NCBI RefSeq assembly: GCF_025336545.1
Contig: NZ_JAODBU010000005.1
Location: 1 to 29,808 of the forward strand
Source of the DNA: Eubacterium_U album
GTDB taxonomy: Bacteria > Bacillota > Clostridia > Lachnospirales > Lachnospiraceae
Reading direction: 5' to 3'
DNA: 29,808 nt
The notes under the pieces are model-generated. The model ran no database searches. It was given only the letters and a program-made list of their open reading frames with translations, and had not been told where the DNA came from. Shown one piece after another: positions 7,619 to 15,500 of the stretch; position 1 is the first letter of the stretch, and each line of letters opens with the position of its first letter. The position numbers and the translations under genes were made by a program.

Positions 7619-8710
7619 ATGGAAGAAAGAGATTATTTTGCATGGATTTCAACTGTAAAAGATATACAATATACGAAGTTAAACAGACTGATAAAAGGTG
7701 TAAATGGAATAGAAGAATTGTATCATTCAAGTGAGAAAAAATTACTAAATATGACAGATATTACAAAGAAAGATGTTGAGGCAATTCTTAAGGCAAAGAC
7801 TGAATTTGACAAAAACAGATTTTATGATGAATTAGAGAAGAATAATATAAAATTTGTCACAATTAAAGACGACGAATTTCCAGATAAATTAAGGATATTT
7901 GACCATAAGCCATATTTCCTTTTTTACAAAGGGAGCCTACCTGATAATGATAAAAAATCAGTTGCAATGGTTGGGGCAAGAGCGTGCAGTAATTATGGAA
8001 GAAATATGGCGAAAAGTATAGCTAAAGAACTGAGTGAAAACGGAGTGCAGATAATTAGTGGAATGGCAAGAGGAATTGATACATACAGTCAATTAGGAGC
8101 AATTGAAGGAGGAGAAAAAACTTTTGCAATTGTTGGATGTGGAGTTGATATTGTGTATCCTATAGAAAATATTGAACTTTATGAAAATATTATAGAATAT
8201 GGTGGGATAATTTCAGAATATCCACCGGGAAGCAAACCTCTTAATTGGCATTTTCCGCAGAGAAACAGAATAATAAGTGGATTGGCGGATATAGTAGCAG
8301 TAATCGAGGCAAAAGAAAAAAGCGGTTCGCTAATAACTGTGGAATGGGCATTAGAACAGGGCAAAGATATTTACGCACTTCCGGGGAGAGTTGGAGACGC
8401 TTTAAGTGGCGGTTGTAATAGGCTTTTAAAGGTTGGTGCAGGGGTATTAACATCGGCAAAAGATATACTTGAAGAATTGCATATAGAAGAAAAAAATAGG
8501 GCTTCAAAAATAACGTCCCAAGAAAATTTACTTGAAAAAGATTTTTCCTTGGTGTATATTGAGTTAGGTTTACAGCCGATTAACATCTCAGAATTGATAG
8601 AGAAAACCGGCATTGAATATGAACGTTTATCAGAAATATTGTTACAGTTACAACTAGATGGAATGGTAGAACAACCAATGGAAAATTATTATGCAAGGGT
8701 TGTAGTGTGA
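7619..8710 (+). CDS. dprA: DNA-processing protein DprA
   Basis: A 363-residue DprA/Smf. It binds single-stranded DNA and loads RecA during transformation. The Rossmann-like core includes VGARACSNYGRNMAK, ISGMARGIDTYSQLGAIEGG, GCGVDIVYPIEN and HFPQRNRIISGLAD, all hallmarks of the family. The N-terminus carries a helix-hairpin-helix-like part and the C-terminus (about 300-360) a winged-helix-like domain (LGLQPINISELIEKTGIEYERLSEILLQL). GGGGG upstream at 7603-7607 marks the ATG. It lies 19 bases after the YifB-like gene and 27 before topA, a usual Firmicute arrangement. Confidence 0.95.
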   Translation: MEERDYFAWISTVKDIQYTKLNRLIKGVNGIEELYHSSEKKLLNMTDITKKDVEAILKAKTEFDKNRFYDELEKNNIKFVTIKDDEFPDKLRIFDHKPYFLFYKGSLPDNDKKSVAMVGARACSNYGRNMAKSIAKELSENGVQIISGMARGIDTYSQLGAIEGGEKTFAIVGCGVDIVYPIENIELYENIIEYGGIISEYPPGSKPLNWHFPQRNRIISGLADIVAVIEAKEKSGSLITVEWALEQGKDIYALPGRVGDALSGGCNRLLKVGAGVLTSAKDILEELHIEEKNRASKITSQENLLEKDFSLVYIELGLQPINISELIEKTGIEYERLSEILLQLQLDGMVEQPMENYYARVVV

Positions 8711-8737
8711 CATAAATAAAAATATAAAGGGGTAATT

Positions 8738-10822
8738 ATGGCGAAGTATTTAGTTATAGTGGAATCACCGGCGAAAGTTAAAACAATTAAAAAATTTTTA
8801 GGAGCTAATTATGAAGTAGTAGCTTCAAATGGTCATATTAGAGACTTACCTAAAAGTACGCTCGGAATAGATATCGAACACGATTATGAACCAAAATATA
8901 TAACCATCAGAGGTAAAGGTGGAAAACTTGCAGAATTAAGAAGACAGGTTAAAAAATCAGATAAAGTGTATCTTGCAACTGACCCTGACCGTGAAGGAGA
9001 GGCAATTTCATGGCATTTGGCAACAGCATTGAAACTTGACATGAAAAAAACAGCAAGAATAACATTTAATGAAATTACAAAGCCGGCAGTAAAGGCATCT
9101 TTAAAACAGCCTAGAGATATTGATATGAATCGTGTTGACGCACAGCAGGCAAGAAGAGTTTTAGACAGAATGGTAGGATACATGATTAGTCCGCTATTAT
9201 GGGCTAAGATAAAAAGAGGATTAAGTGCAGGTAGAGTTCAGTCTGTTGCACTTCGTATGTTATGTGACAGAGAAGAAGAAATAAATTCATTTATTCCTAA
9301 GGAATATTGGGATATGAATGCAATTTTAAATGTCAAAGGAGAAAAGAAACCATTAACAGTTGAATTTTACGGAGATGGAAATGGAAAGATGGAAATTACC
9401 GGAAAAGAACAGCTTGATGGTATTATAAAGGAATTACAGAATGCTGATTTTACAGTAAAGGATGTAAAGAAGGGAAGCCGTTCAAGAAAGAGTCCGGTTC
9501 CGTTCATAACAAGTACATTGCAGCAGGAAGCTTCAAAAACTTTGAATTTTTCAACTCAAAAAACCATGAGACTTGCACAGCAGTTGTATGAAGGTGTGGA
9601 TATTAAGGGAAGAGGAACAATAGGTTTGATTACTTACCTTCGTACTGATTCTACAAGAATTTCAGATACAGCAGAAACTCAGGTTAGAGAATTTATAGAC
9701 AAGACATATGGTGCTGAAAATATAACAAAAGAAGTTAATACAAGTAAATCTAATAAAAAGATACAGGATGCTCATGAGGCAATAAGACCTACAGATGTAA
9801 ATATTACACCTGCTGAGGTTAAAGAACAGCTTAGCAGAGACTTATTCAGATTGTATCAGTTAATATGGAAGAGATTTGTGGCAAGTAGAATGGCAAGTGC
9901 CGTATATGAGACTACATCAGTAAAAGTTGCAGCAGACAAATACATTTTTAATGCTTCAACTTCAAAGCTTAACTTCCAGGGATTTATGCAGGTTTATACA
10001 GATAGTGACAGCGAAAAAGTAACAACGGATAATGTAATTGCAAAACTTACAAAAGAATCAGAATTGTCATTAGTTGAATTTAATGAAAATCAACATTTTA
10101 CACAGCCACCTGCTCATTTTACAGAAGCTGTACTTGTTAAGGCACTAGAAGAACAGGGAATTGGACGTCCAAGTACTTATGCTCCAACAATTACAACAAT
10201 TATTGCAAGAAGATATGTTACAAAGGAAAAGAAGAATCTTTATGTAACAGAACTTGGAGAAGCGGTTAACAATGTAATGAAGACAGCATTTAGCGCAATT
10301 GTAGATTTGAACTTTACTGCAAATGTTGAATCACTTTTAGATATGGTGGAAGAAGGAAAAGTAGAATGGAAGACAGTTATAAGAAACTTCTATCCTGATT
10401 TAGATGCCGCTGTAAAGAGTGCTGAAAAGAAATTAGAAAAGATTACAATTGCTGATGAAGAATCAGATGAAATATGCGAAGAATGTGGAAGAAGAATGGT
10501 TATCAAATACGGACCGCACGGTAAGTTCCTTGCATGTCCGGGATTTCCAGAGTGTAGAAATACAAAACCATATCTTGAAAAGACAGGAATCCCTTGTCCT
10601 AAATGTGGAAAGGAAATTATTCTTAAAAAAACACAGAAGGGAAGAAGATACTATGGATGTATCGACAATCCTGAATGTGATTTTATGTCATGGCAGAAAC
10701 CTTCTACAGAAAAATGTCCTGAGTGCGGTGGATATATGCTTGAAAAAGGAAACAAGTTAGTATGCGCAGACGCGACATGTGGATATGTTACAGATTTGAA
10801 GAAAAAAGAGGAAGTAAAATAG
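8738..10822 (+). CDS. topA: DNA topoisomerase I
   Basis: A 694-residue type IA topoisomerase that relaxes negative supercoils. The TOPRIM domain begins LVIVESPAKVKTI and contains DPDREGEAISWHL. The active tyrosine is Y300 in GLITYLRTDSTRIS. GIGRPSTYAPTI belongs to the catalytic core. The C-terminus carries three Cys4 zinc ribbons: CEECGRRM...CPGFPEC, CPKCGKEI...CIDNPEC and CPECGGYM...CADATC. Length fits Firmicute TopA (about 690). AAAGGGG precedes the ATG. The stop is directly followed by the ATG of the next gene. Confidence 0.97.
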   Translation: MAKYLVIVESPAKVKTIKKFLGANYEVVASNGHIRDLPKSTLGIDIEHDYEPKYITIRGKGGKLAELRRQVKKSDKVYLATDPDREGEAISWHLATALKLDMKKTARITFNEITKPAVKASLKQPRDIDMNRVDAQQARRVLDRMVGYMISPLLWAKIKRGLSAGRVQSVALRMLCDREEEINSFIPKEYWDMNAILNVKGEKKPLTVEFYGDGNGKMEITGKEQLDGIIKELQNADFTVKDVKKGSRSRKSPVPFITSTLQQEASKTLNFSTQKTMRLAQQLYEGVDIKGRGTIGLITYLRTDSTRISDTAETQVREFIDKTYGAENITKEVNTSKSNKKIQDAHEAIRPTDVNITPAEVKEQLSRDLFRLYQLIWKRFVASRMASAVYETTSVKVAADKYIFNASTSKLNFQGFMQVYTDSDSEKVTTDNVIAKLTKESELSLVEFNENQHFTQPPAHFTEAVLVKALEEQGIGRPSTYAPTITTIIARRYVTKEKKNLYVTELGEAVNNVMKTAFSAIVDLNFTANVESLLDMVEEGKVEWKTVIRNFYPDLDAAVKSAEKKLEKITIADEESDEICEECGRRMVIKYGPHGKFLACPGFPECRNTKPYLEKTGIPCPKCGKEIILKKTQKGRRYYGCIDNPECDFMSWQKPSTEKCPECGGYMLEKGNKLVCADATCGYVTDLKKKEEVK

Positions 10823-11191
10823 ATGAAATTTAAAATGGTTCATGAAAACTACAATGTAGTTGACTTAGATAAATCAATGGAATTTTATTCAAAAGCTTTA
10901 GGATTAAAAGAATCACGCAGAAAAGAAGCAAAAGACGGCTCATATATAATTGTCTATATGTCAAACGAAGAAGCAGATTTTGAATTGGAATTAACATGGT
11001 TAAAAGAGTGGGAAGGAAATTATAATCTTGGAGATTGTGAATTCCATCTTGCATTTGAAACAGATGATATGGAAGCAGCTCATAAACTTCATGAAGAAAT
11101 GGAATGCATTTGTTTTGAAAATAAAGAAATGGGAATTTATTTTATTGAAGACCCTGATGGATATTGGTTAGAAATTGTTCCAGCAAAATAG
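10823..11191 (+). CDS. Glyoxalase/bleomycin-resistance (VOC) family protein, lactoylglutathione lyase-like
   Basis: A 122-residue VOC-fold protein. Paired betaalphabetabetabeta modules are visible: MVHENYNVVDLDKSMEFYSKALGL...DFELELTW, then CEFHLAFETDDMEAAHKLHEEM...IYFIEDPDGYWLEIVP. The His/Glu positions expected for metal binding are present (H8, the Glu of ELEL, the His of EFHLAF and the Glu of WLEIV). This pattern is typical of GloA-like glyoxalase I that detoxifies methylglyoxal, but VOC proteins vary widely in substrate. The ATG begins directly after the topA stop with GAGGAAG just upstream, so translational coupling is likely. Confidence 0.82.
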   Translation: MKFKMVHENYNVVDLDKSMEFYSKALGLKESRRKEAKDGSYIIVYMSNEEADFELELTWLKEWEGNYNLGDCEFHLAFETDDMEAAHKLHEEMECICFENKEMGIYFIEDPDGYWLEIVPAK

Positions 11192-11201
11192 AGGTAAATG
11201 A

Positions 11202-11894
11202 ATGAAGGTTACGTATTTAAAACATAGTGGTTTTATGGTTGAAAGCAGAAATTATATATATTTGTTTGACTATATTGGTGGAAACATAGATAAAGCCATA
11301 AAATCGGACAAGAAAATTTACGTAATGGTAAGCCATATTCATGATGATCATTTTAGTAAAATAATATTTGATATAGCAACTAAGCATGATAATGTAACAT
11401 ATATTTTATCTTACGATGTTGTTAAGAAAATAAAGAAAAATGCTGTGCTGTCAAAAATGGTTGAGCAACTTAATATAATAAGAGTTCAGGCTCATGAAAA
11501 ATACAAGATAGATGATATAGTTGTTGAAACATTGAAATCAACAGATGAGGGCGTGGCTTTTATAGTAAGTGAAAAAGATGGAACAATATATCATGCAGGT
11601 GATTTGAACTGGTGGCACTGGGATGGAGAACCAAAATCCTGGAACCGAAATATGGAAGTTAATTTTAAAAGAGAGATTGATAGCATGAAGGGAAGAAAGA
11701 TAGATATTGCTTTCGTACCGCTTGATCCAAGACAGGAAGAAGCCTATTATATGGGAATGGACTATTTTATAAAAAATGTTGGAGCAAATGAAATTTATCC
11801 TATGCATTTTTGGGGAGAACCTGAAATAATAGACAGATATAAAAATGAGTATGGTGGAGAAAACATAGTGAGTAAGGCAGTTTTTTGTAAATAA
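11202..11894 (+). CDS. MBL-fold metallo-hydrolase
   Basis: A 230-residue metallo-beta-lactamase-fold protein. The metal motif is SHIHDDHF (about 44-51), with HAGDLNWWHW later and a final His in PMHFWGE. It resembles UlaG/YtnP-like small hydrolases, but the substrate cannot be read from the sequence. GAGG lies upstream of the ATG, and the gene follows the glyoxalase gene by 10 bases. Together they fill the space between topA and rpsB and may share the topA transcript. An S-lactoylglutathione hydrolase (GloB-like) role beside a glyoxalase is tempting but the motif set is not classical GloB. Confidence 0.8.
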   Translation: MKVTYLKHSGFMVESRNYIYLFDYIGGNIDKAIKSDKKIYVMVSHIHDDHFSKIIFDIATKHDNVTYILSYDVVKKIKKNAVLSKMVEQLNIIRVQAHEKYKIDDIVVETLKSTDEGVAFIVSEKDGTIYHAGDLNWWHWDGEPKSWNRNMEVNFKREIDSMKGRKIDIAFVPLDPRQEEAYYMGMDYFIKNVGANEIYPMHFWGEPEIIDRYKNEYGGENIVSKAVFCK

Positions 11895-11901
11895 AAAGTG
11901 C

Positions 11902-11930
11902 TTGAATTATAAAATGACTTATGATAAGAT
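11902..11930 (+). promoter_or_regulatory. Sigma-A-type promoter for rpsB-tsf
   Basis: TTGAAT (11902-11907), a 17-base spacer, then TAAGAT (11925-11930), about 110 bases before the rpsB ATG. Position and spacing are good although both boxes depart from consensus. Confidence 0.6.
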
Positions 11931-11960
11931 GTCTAAGTTAGAGTAAACACGTTTGATGAA

Positions 11961-11994
11961 ATCGGACCGGTGCCCATGCTCGGGGTTGTCCGAT
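11961..11994 (+). promoter_or_regulatory. Candidate rpsB leader hairpin
   Basis: ATCGGAC (11961-11967) pairs with GTCCGAT (11988-11994), enclosing a GC-rich loop with further short pairings (CCG/CGG). It lies in the roughly 100-nt untranslated leader of rpsB-tsf, is more GC-rich than its surroundings, and has no T-run. Ribosomal protein operons are often autoregulated through leader RNA structures, so this may be an S2-binding leader. I cannot match it to a named family. Confidence 0.45.
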
Positions 11995-12039
11995 GAATTG
12001 GATTCAGACGGAAGATTAAAACCAAATGGAGGTAAAAAA

Positions 12040-12765
12040 ATGAGCGTTATTTCAATGAAACAGTTATTAGAAGCAGGTGTTCATTTCGGACATCAGACAA
12101 GAAGATGGAACCCTAAGATGGCTCCATACATTTACACAGAAAGAAATGGTATCTACATTATCGATTTACAGAAGTCAGTAGGTAAAGTTGATGAAGCTTA
12201 TAAGGCTATGGCTGATATCGCAGCTGATGGTGGTACAATTCTTTTTGTTGGTACAAAGAAACAGGCTCAGGAAGCTGTTAAGACAGAAGCTGAACGTTGT
12301 GGAATGTACTATGTAAATGAAAGATGGTTAGGCGGAATGCTTACTAACTTCAAGACAATTCAGTCAAGAATTAAGAGATTAAAAGACATCGAACAGATGG
12401 CAGAAGATGGAACATTTGATGTTCTTCCTAAGAAAGAAGTTATCGAAATTAAGAAAGAATGGGATAAGCTTGAAAAGAACCTTGGCGGTATCAAGGATAT
12501 GAAGAGAATCCCAGACGCTATTTTCGTAGTAGATCCTAAGAAGGAAAGAATTTGTATTCAGGAAGCTCATGCACTTGGAATCAAATTAATCGGTATCGCT
12601 GATACAAACTGCGATCCTGAAGAATTAGATTACGTTATTCCAGGTAATGACGATGCTATCAGAGCTGTTAAACTCATCGTTGCTAAGATGGCAGATGCTG
12701 TTATCGAAGCTAACCAGGGTGAAGAAATGGTAGCTGAAGAAGTAGCTGAAACAGAAGCAGAATAA
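12040..12765 (+). CDS. rpsB: 30S ribosomal protein S2
   Basis: 241 residues from the ATG at 12040, preceded by GGAGGT (12028-12033). An upstream in-frame ATG at 11953 would add 29 non-homologous residues running through the leader hairpin, so it is rejected. The family landmarks are MKQLLEAGVHFGHQTRRWNPKMAPYI at the start, ILFVGTKKQAQEAV, NERWLGGMLTNFKTI, PDAIFVVDPKKE and GIADTNCDPEELDYVIPGNDDAIRA. Codons lean to ATC, AAC and TTC more than in neighbours, as expected of a highly expressed gene. It is followed by tsf after 31 bases, the normal pairing. Confidence 0.97.
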   Translation: MSVISMKQLLEAGVHFGHQTRRWNPKMAPYIYTERNGIYIIDLQKSVGKVDEAYKAMADIAADGGTILFVGTKKQAQEAVKTEAERCGMYYVNERWLGGMLTNFKTIQSRIKRLKDIEQMAEDGTFDVLPKKEVIEIKKEWDKLEKNLGGIKDMKRIPDAIFVVDPKKERICIQEAHALGIKLIGIADTNCDPEELDYVIPGNDDAIRAVKLIVAKMADAVIEANQGEEMVAEEVAETEAE

Positions 12766-12796
12766 TTAAATTTTTTCTAAATAGGAGGATATAGTA

Positions 12797-13891
12797 ATGG
12801 ATATTACAGCAGCAATGGTAAAAGAGTTAAGAGAATTAACAGGCGCTGGAATTATGGCTTGTAAGAAAGCTTTAGTTGAAACTGATGGTAATCAGGAAGC
12901 AGCTATCGAAGTATTAAGAAAGAAAGGCGAAGCTACTGCAGTAAAGAAATCAGGTAGAATCGCAGCTGAAGGTGTTGTTGCAACATTAGTTGAAGATGGA
13001 AAAGCAGCAATCGTAGAAGTAAACTCAGAAACTGACTTCGTAGCTAAAAACGAAAAGTTCCAGACATTCGTAGCTAACGTAGTTAAGCAGATCGTTAACT
13101 CAGATGCAGCTGACGTTGAAGCTTTATACGCTGAACCATGGGCTCTTGACACATCAAAGACTGTAAAAGACGAATTAACATCACAGATTGCTGTTATTGG
13201 TGAAAACATGAACATCAGAAGATTTAAGAAAATCGTATCTGACGGTGTTGTTGTATCATACATCCACGCTGGTGGAAAGATTGGTGTATTAGTAGAAGCT
13301 GATGCACAGGCTAACGAAACTGTTGAAGCATCAATGAAGACTATCGCTATGCAGATCGCAGCTATGAGTCCACAGTATATTAGCAGAGAAGACATCTCAG
13401 ATGATGAACTTGCTAAGATGAGAGAAATCACAATTGATAGTGCTTTAAATGATGTAGCATCACTTCCAAAGCCAATTCAGAAAGATATCTTTGCTGAAGC
13501 ATTAAGCACAGATGCATTAAGCGCTGAAGACAAAGCAATCTTAGAAGAAAAACAGAACGACAAGTACTTATTCAACTTCCTTTCAAAAGAAGCTATTGCT
13601 TCATTAGCAGCTATTTCAATGAGCAAGAAGGAAGAAATCTGTGCTAACAAGATCTTCAACGGTTTAGTTGAAGGACGTATTTCTAAGCAGTTAAAAGAAG
13701 TATGTCTTCTTGATCAGACATACGTTATGGCTGCAGACGGAAAGCAGACAGTAAAAGCATACTTAGCAGAAGTTTCAAAAGAAGTTGGTGCTCCAGTTGC
13801 ACTTAAGAGCTTCATCAGATTTGAAACAGGCGAAGGTATCGAAAAGAAAGAAGAAGATTTCGCAGCTGAAGTTGCAAAACAGATGAAATAG
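12797..13891 (+). CDS. tsf: Elongation factor Ts with an internal insertion
   Basis: A 364-residue EF-Ts, the nucleotide exchange factor for EF-Tu. The N-terminal UBA-like domain reads VKELRELTGAGIMACKKAL, followed by VNSETDFVAKNEKFQ and the C-terminal FIRFETGEGIEKKEEDFAAEVAKQMK. EF-Ts is usually about 280-310 residues. The excess lies between ISREDIS and LVEGRISKQ: about 100 residues where B. subtilis has about 39, so roughly 60 are inserted (about 214-280), rich in Ala, Ser, Glu and Lys. AGGAGG precedes the ATG. The last six codons plus 'ta' coincide with one end of the 20-bp repeat that bounds the downstream island. Confidence 0.96.
   Translation: MDITAAMVKELRELTGAGIMACKKALVETDGNQEAAIEVLRKKGEATAVKKSGRIAAEGVVATLVEDGKAAIVEVNSETDFVAKNEKFQTFVANVVKQIVNSDAADVEALYAEPWALDTSKTVKDELTSQIAVIGENMNIRRFKKIVSDGVVVSYIHAGGKIGVLVEADAQANETVEASMKTIAMQIAAMSPQYISREDISDDELAKMREITIDSALNDVASLPKPIQKDIFAEALSTDALSAEDKAILEEKQNDKYLFNFLSKEAIASLAAISMSKKEEICANKIFNGLVEGRISKQLKEVCLLDQTYVMAADGKQTVKAYLAEVSKEVGAPVALKSFIRFETGEGIEKKEEDFAAEVAKQMK
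13871..13890 (+). other. attL candidate: 20-bp repeat in the tsf 3' end
   Basis: The sequence gttgcaaaacagatgaaata, codons VAKQMK plus the first two stop bases, recurs exactly at 29128-29147. It is followed here by 'g' (TAG stop) and there by 'a' (TAA). A tyrosine integrase gene lies just inside the far copy. These facts fit the left attachment site of an integrated element. Confidence 0.8.
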
Positions 13892-13913
13892 TCAGGCTAA
13901 AGCCGTGCAAATA

Positions 13914-13971
13914 AAAAGAAGAACATCCACGAGCCATGTTTACATGGGCGAGAGGGTGTTCTTCTTTTTTT
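13914..13971 (+). terminator. Intrinsic terminator downstream of tsf
   Basis: AAGAAGAACATCC (13916-13928) pairs with GGTGTTCTTCTT (13955-13966), with one T/G wobble, followed by a T-run to 13971. A short inner pairing (GCC-ATGT-TTAC-ATGGGC) strengthens it. It lies inside the presumed island boundary, so it may have been brought in by the element. Confidence 0.85.
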
Positions 13972-15357
13972 GGCTCTTTGTCAAGCATGGGGGTAATCAC
14001 TTATATATATCGTGTGTGATTTGTAATCACACACGATTTTTATATAGTATCACATGATAACATTATTCTGTTTCTGAAATTTTCAAAATTCCTATATCCA
14101 TAAGCATTTCGCTTAATTACTTTAATCTTATTATTCATTCCTTCTGTATATCCGTTTGTATATGGGCAATCAAAACTGTTGAGTATGTATTTCGCCCAAT
14201 TGGCAAGTGTAATAAGTACTGAATTGAATTCATCAAGTTCACTGACAGAGGCAGCATTAATAAATTTACGAAATTTGAGTTTGGCTTCAGTACTGCTTTT
14301 AGAGTTCATAAAGTCATAAAAAAGTTCTTTTAAATAATAAGCCTGAGCTAGATCGTTTGATTGTTGTAACATTACTTCAAGAGCCTCAAGATTTTCTCCA
14401 TTTAACTTATCCTTATGGGCGAGAATTAATTTACGGCTTCGTTTGAAATATTTTCTCTTTGAAGGATGCATCTGTTTTTGAATTCTAATTCGTACTCTTT
14501 CGGTAGCACCGGTTACCTGTTTAACCACATGAAATTTATCAATAACAATGGTTGCGTTAGGCAACAACCTCTGTGCAATATCCTTATAAACCTTGTACAT
14601 ATCCATAACAAAGTAACGAACATCCTTACGGTTGGGAAAGTCTCTTAAGTATTCTTCAAGCCTGTATTGGGTTCTGGAAGGAAGAATGTCAAAAACTTTA
14701 TGCTCTTTTGGTGCTGTCAGAATGGAATGATATTTATTTCCACCCGAATTACCCTTAAACTCGTCGATTGAAAGTACTAAAGGAAGCGTTTTCGGTTTCT
14801 GATGTTTGATGTCTTTGAGCCGCCTGAAAATAGAGGAAACGGATATCCCCAGCTGAGAGGCGACATTTGAAACATTAAGAGAACTCTTTAGCAAGTGTAT
14901 TGCTTCAAAACATAAACGGGTGGTAAGGCGACAGTTCTTAGGAAGAAGCGAAAAAGGTTCCGTAAAATGTCTGTCACATGAATCACAGTGGTATCGCCGT
15001 TTTCTATAATGAAGGAAAGTACTTTTTCCCATAATGGGGCTGTCTTTAATAATGGAAGTCCTGTAGTCATGAACTTTGTTGGTTATGGCTTTACAGTGAG
15101 GACAGACACAGTCTTTACGCTTTAACATGAAGTAAATATGGTTTTCTTTTGATGTATAATCGATATTTGTGATAAAAAGGTCTTTTATTTCCAGTATATT
15201 TGAAATATAATCATTGTTAGGCATAGTAATAATCTCCTTTGTGGTTTTGTGGTGATTCTATTATAAGAGATTATTTTATCTATGCCTACTTTTTTGTAGA
15301 AATATCACAAAAGATAAAAAAGGAACTATACCTTACCCCCAAGTAAAGTATAGAACC
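13972..15357 (-). mobile_element. ISL3-family insertion sequence, complete
   Basis: 1386 bp, bounded by imperfect 25-bp inverted repeats. The left end is 13972-13996 (GGCTCTTTGTCAAG...TGGGGGTAA). The right end, read inward, is 15357-15333 (GGTTCTATACTTTAC..GGGGGTAA). A single transposase gene fills it on the minus strand. The left end starts directly after the T-run of the tsf-side terminator. No clear 8-bp target duplication is seen (left flank is T-rich, right flank TATTTAAT), which may reflect later rearrangement. Confidence 0.85.
14040..15224 (-). CDS. ISL3 family transposase
   Basis: 394 residues. The N-terminal zinc finger uses C41/C44 (CPHC) and C80/C83 (CDSC). A helix-turn-helix-like stretch is LNVSNVASQLGISVSSIFRRL (about 116-136). 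The DDE catalytic residues are visible as D154 in LSIDEFKG, D208 in FVMDMYK and E361 in NGYTEGMNNKIKVIKR, the characteristic C-terminal ISL3 block. Length is within the family range and the frame is intact, so it may be active. The start has AGGAG upstream on the minus strand. It lies convergent to tsf. Confidence 0.93.
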   Translation of the reverse strand: MPNNDYISNILEIKDLFITNIDYTSKENHIYFMLKRKDCVCPHCKAITNKVHDYRTSIIKDSPIMGKSTFLHYRKRRYHCDSCDRHFTEPFSLLPKNCRLTTRLCFEAIHLLKSSLNVSNVASQLGISVSSIFRRLKDIKHQKPKTLPLVLSIDEFKGNSGGNKYHSILTAPKEHKVFDILPSRTQYRLEEYLRDFPNRKDVRYFVMDMYKVYKDIAQRLLPNATIVIDKFHVVKQVTGATERVRIRIQKQMHPSKRKYFKRSRKLILAHKDKLNGENLEALEVMLQQSNDLAQAYYLKELFYDFMNSKSSTEAKLKFRKFINAASVSELDEFNSVLITLANWAKYILNSFDCPYTNGYTEGMNNKIKVIKRNAYGYRNFENFRNRIMLSCDTI

Positions 15358-15435
15358 TATTTAATAAGATTTTCTTCTTCGTGTAATATTAAATGTGTCG
15401 GCTGTAAAATTAACAAAAATTTAATTGGATTTTCA

Positions 15436-15464
15436 TTGACCCATATAACACCTTACAATATAAT
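15436..15464 (+). promoter_or_regulatory. Strong sigma-A-type promoter for the M64 peptidase gene
   Basis: TTGACC (15436-15441), a 17-base spacer and a consensus TATAAT (15459-15464), ending 36 bases before the ATG, followed by a near-perfect ribosome binding site (AAAGGAGGT, 15486-15494). The surface protein thus has its own promoter just outside the IS right end. Confidence 0.8.
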
Positions 15465-15500
15465 AAAAGCAAATATATAGCTTATAAAGGAGGTTCCTTA

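Noticed and set aside
11953..12039. N-terminal extension of S2
   Set aside because: The extra residues run through the leader hairpin and are not part of S2.
12892..13431. Minus-strand frame of 179 codons opposite tsf
   Set aside because: Antisense shadow caused by Ala-rich codons of tsf.
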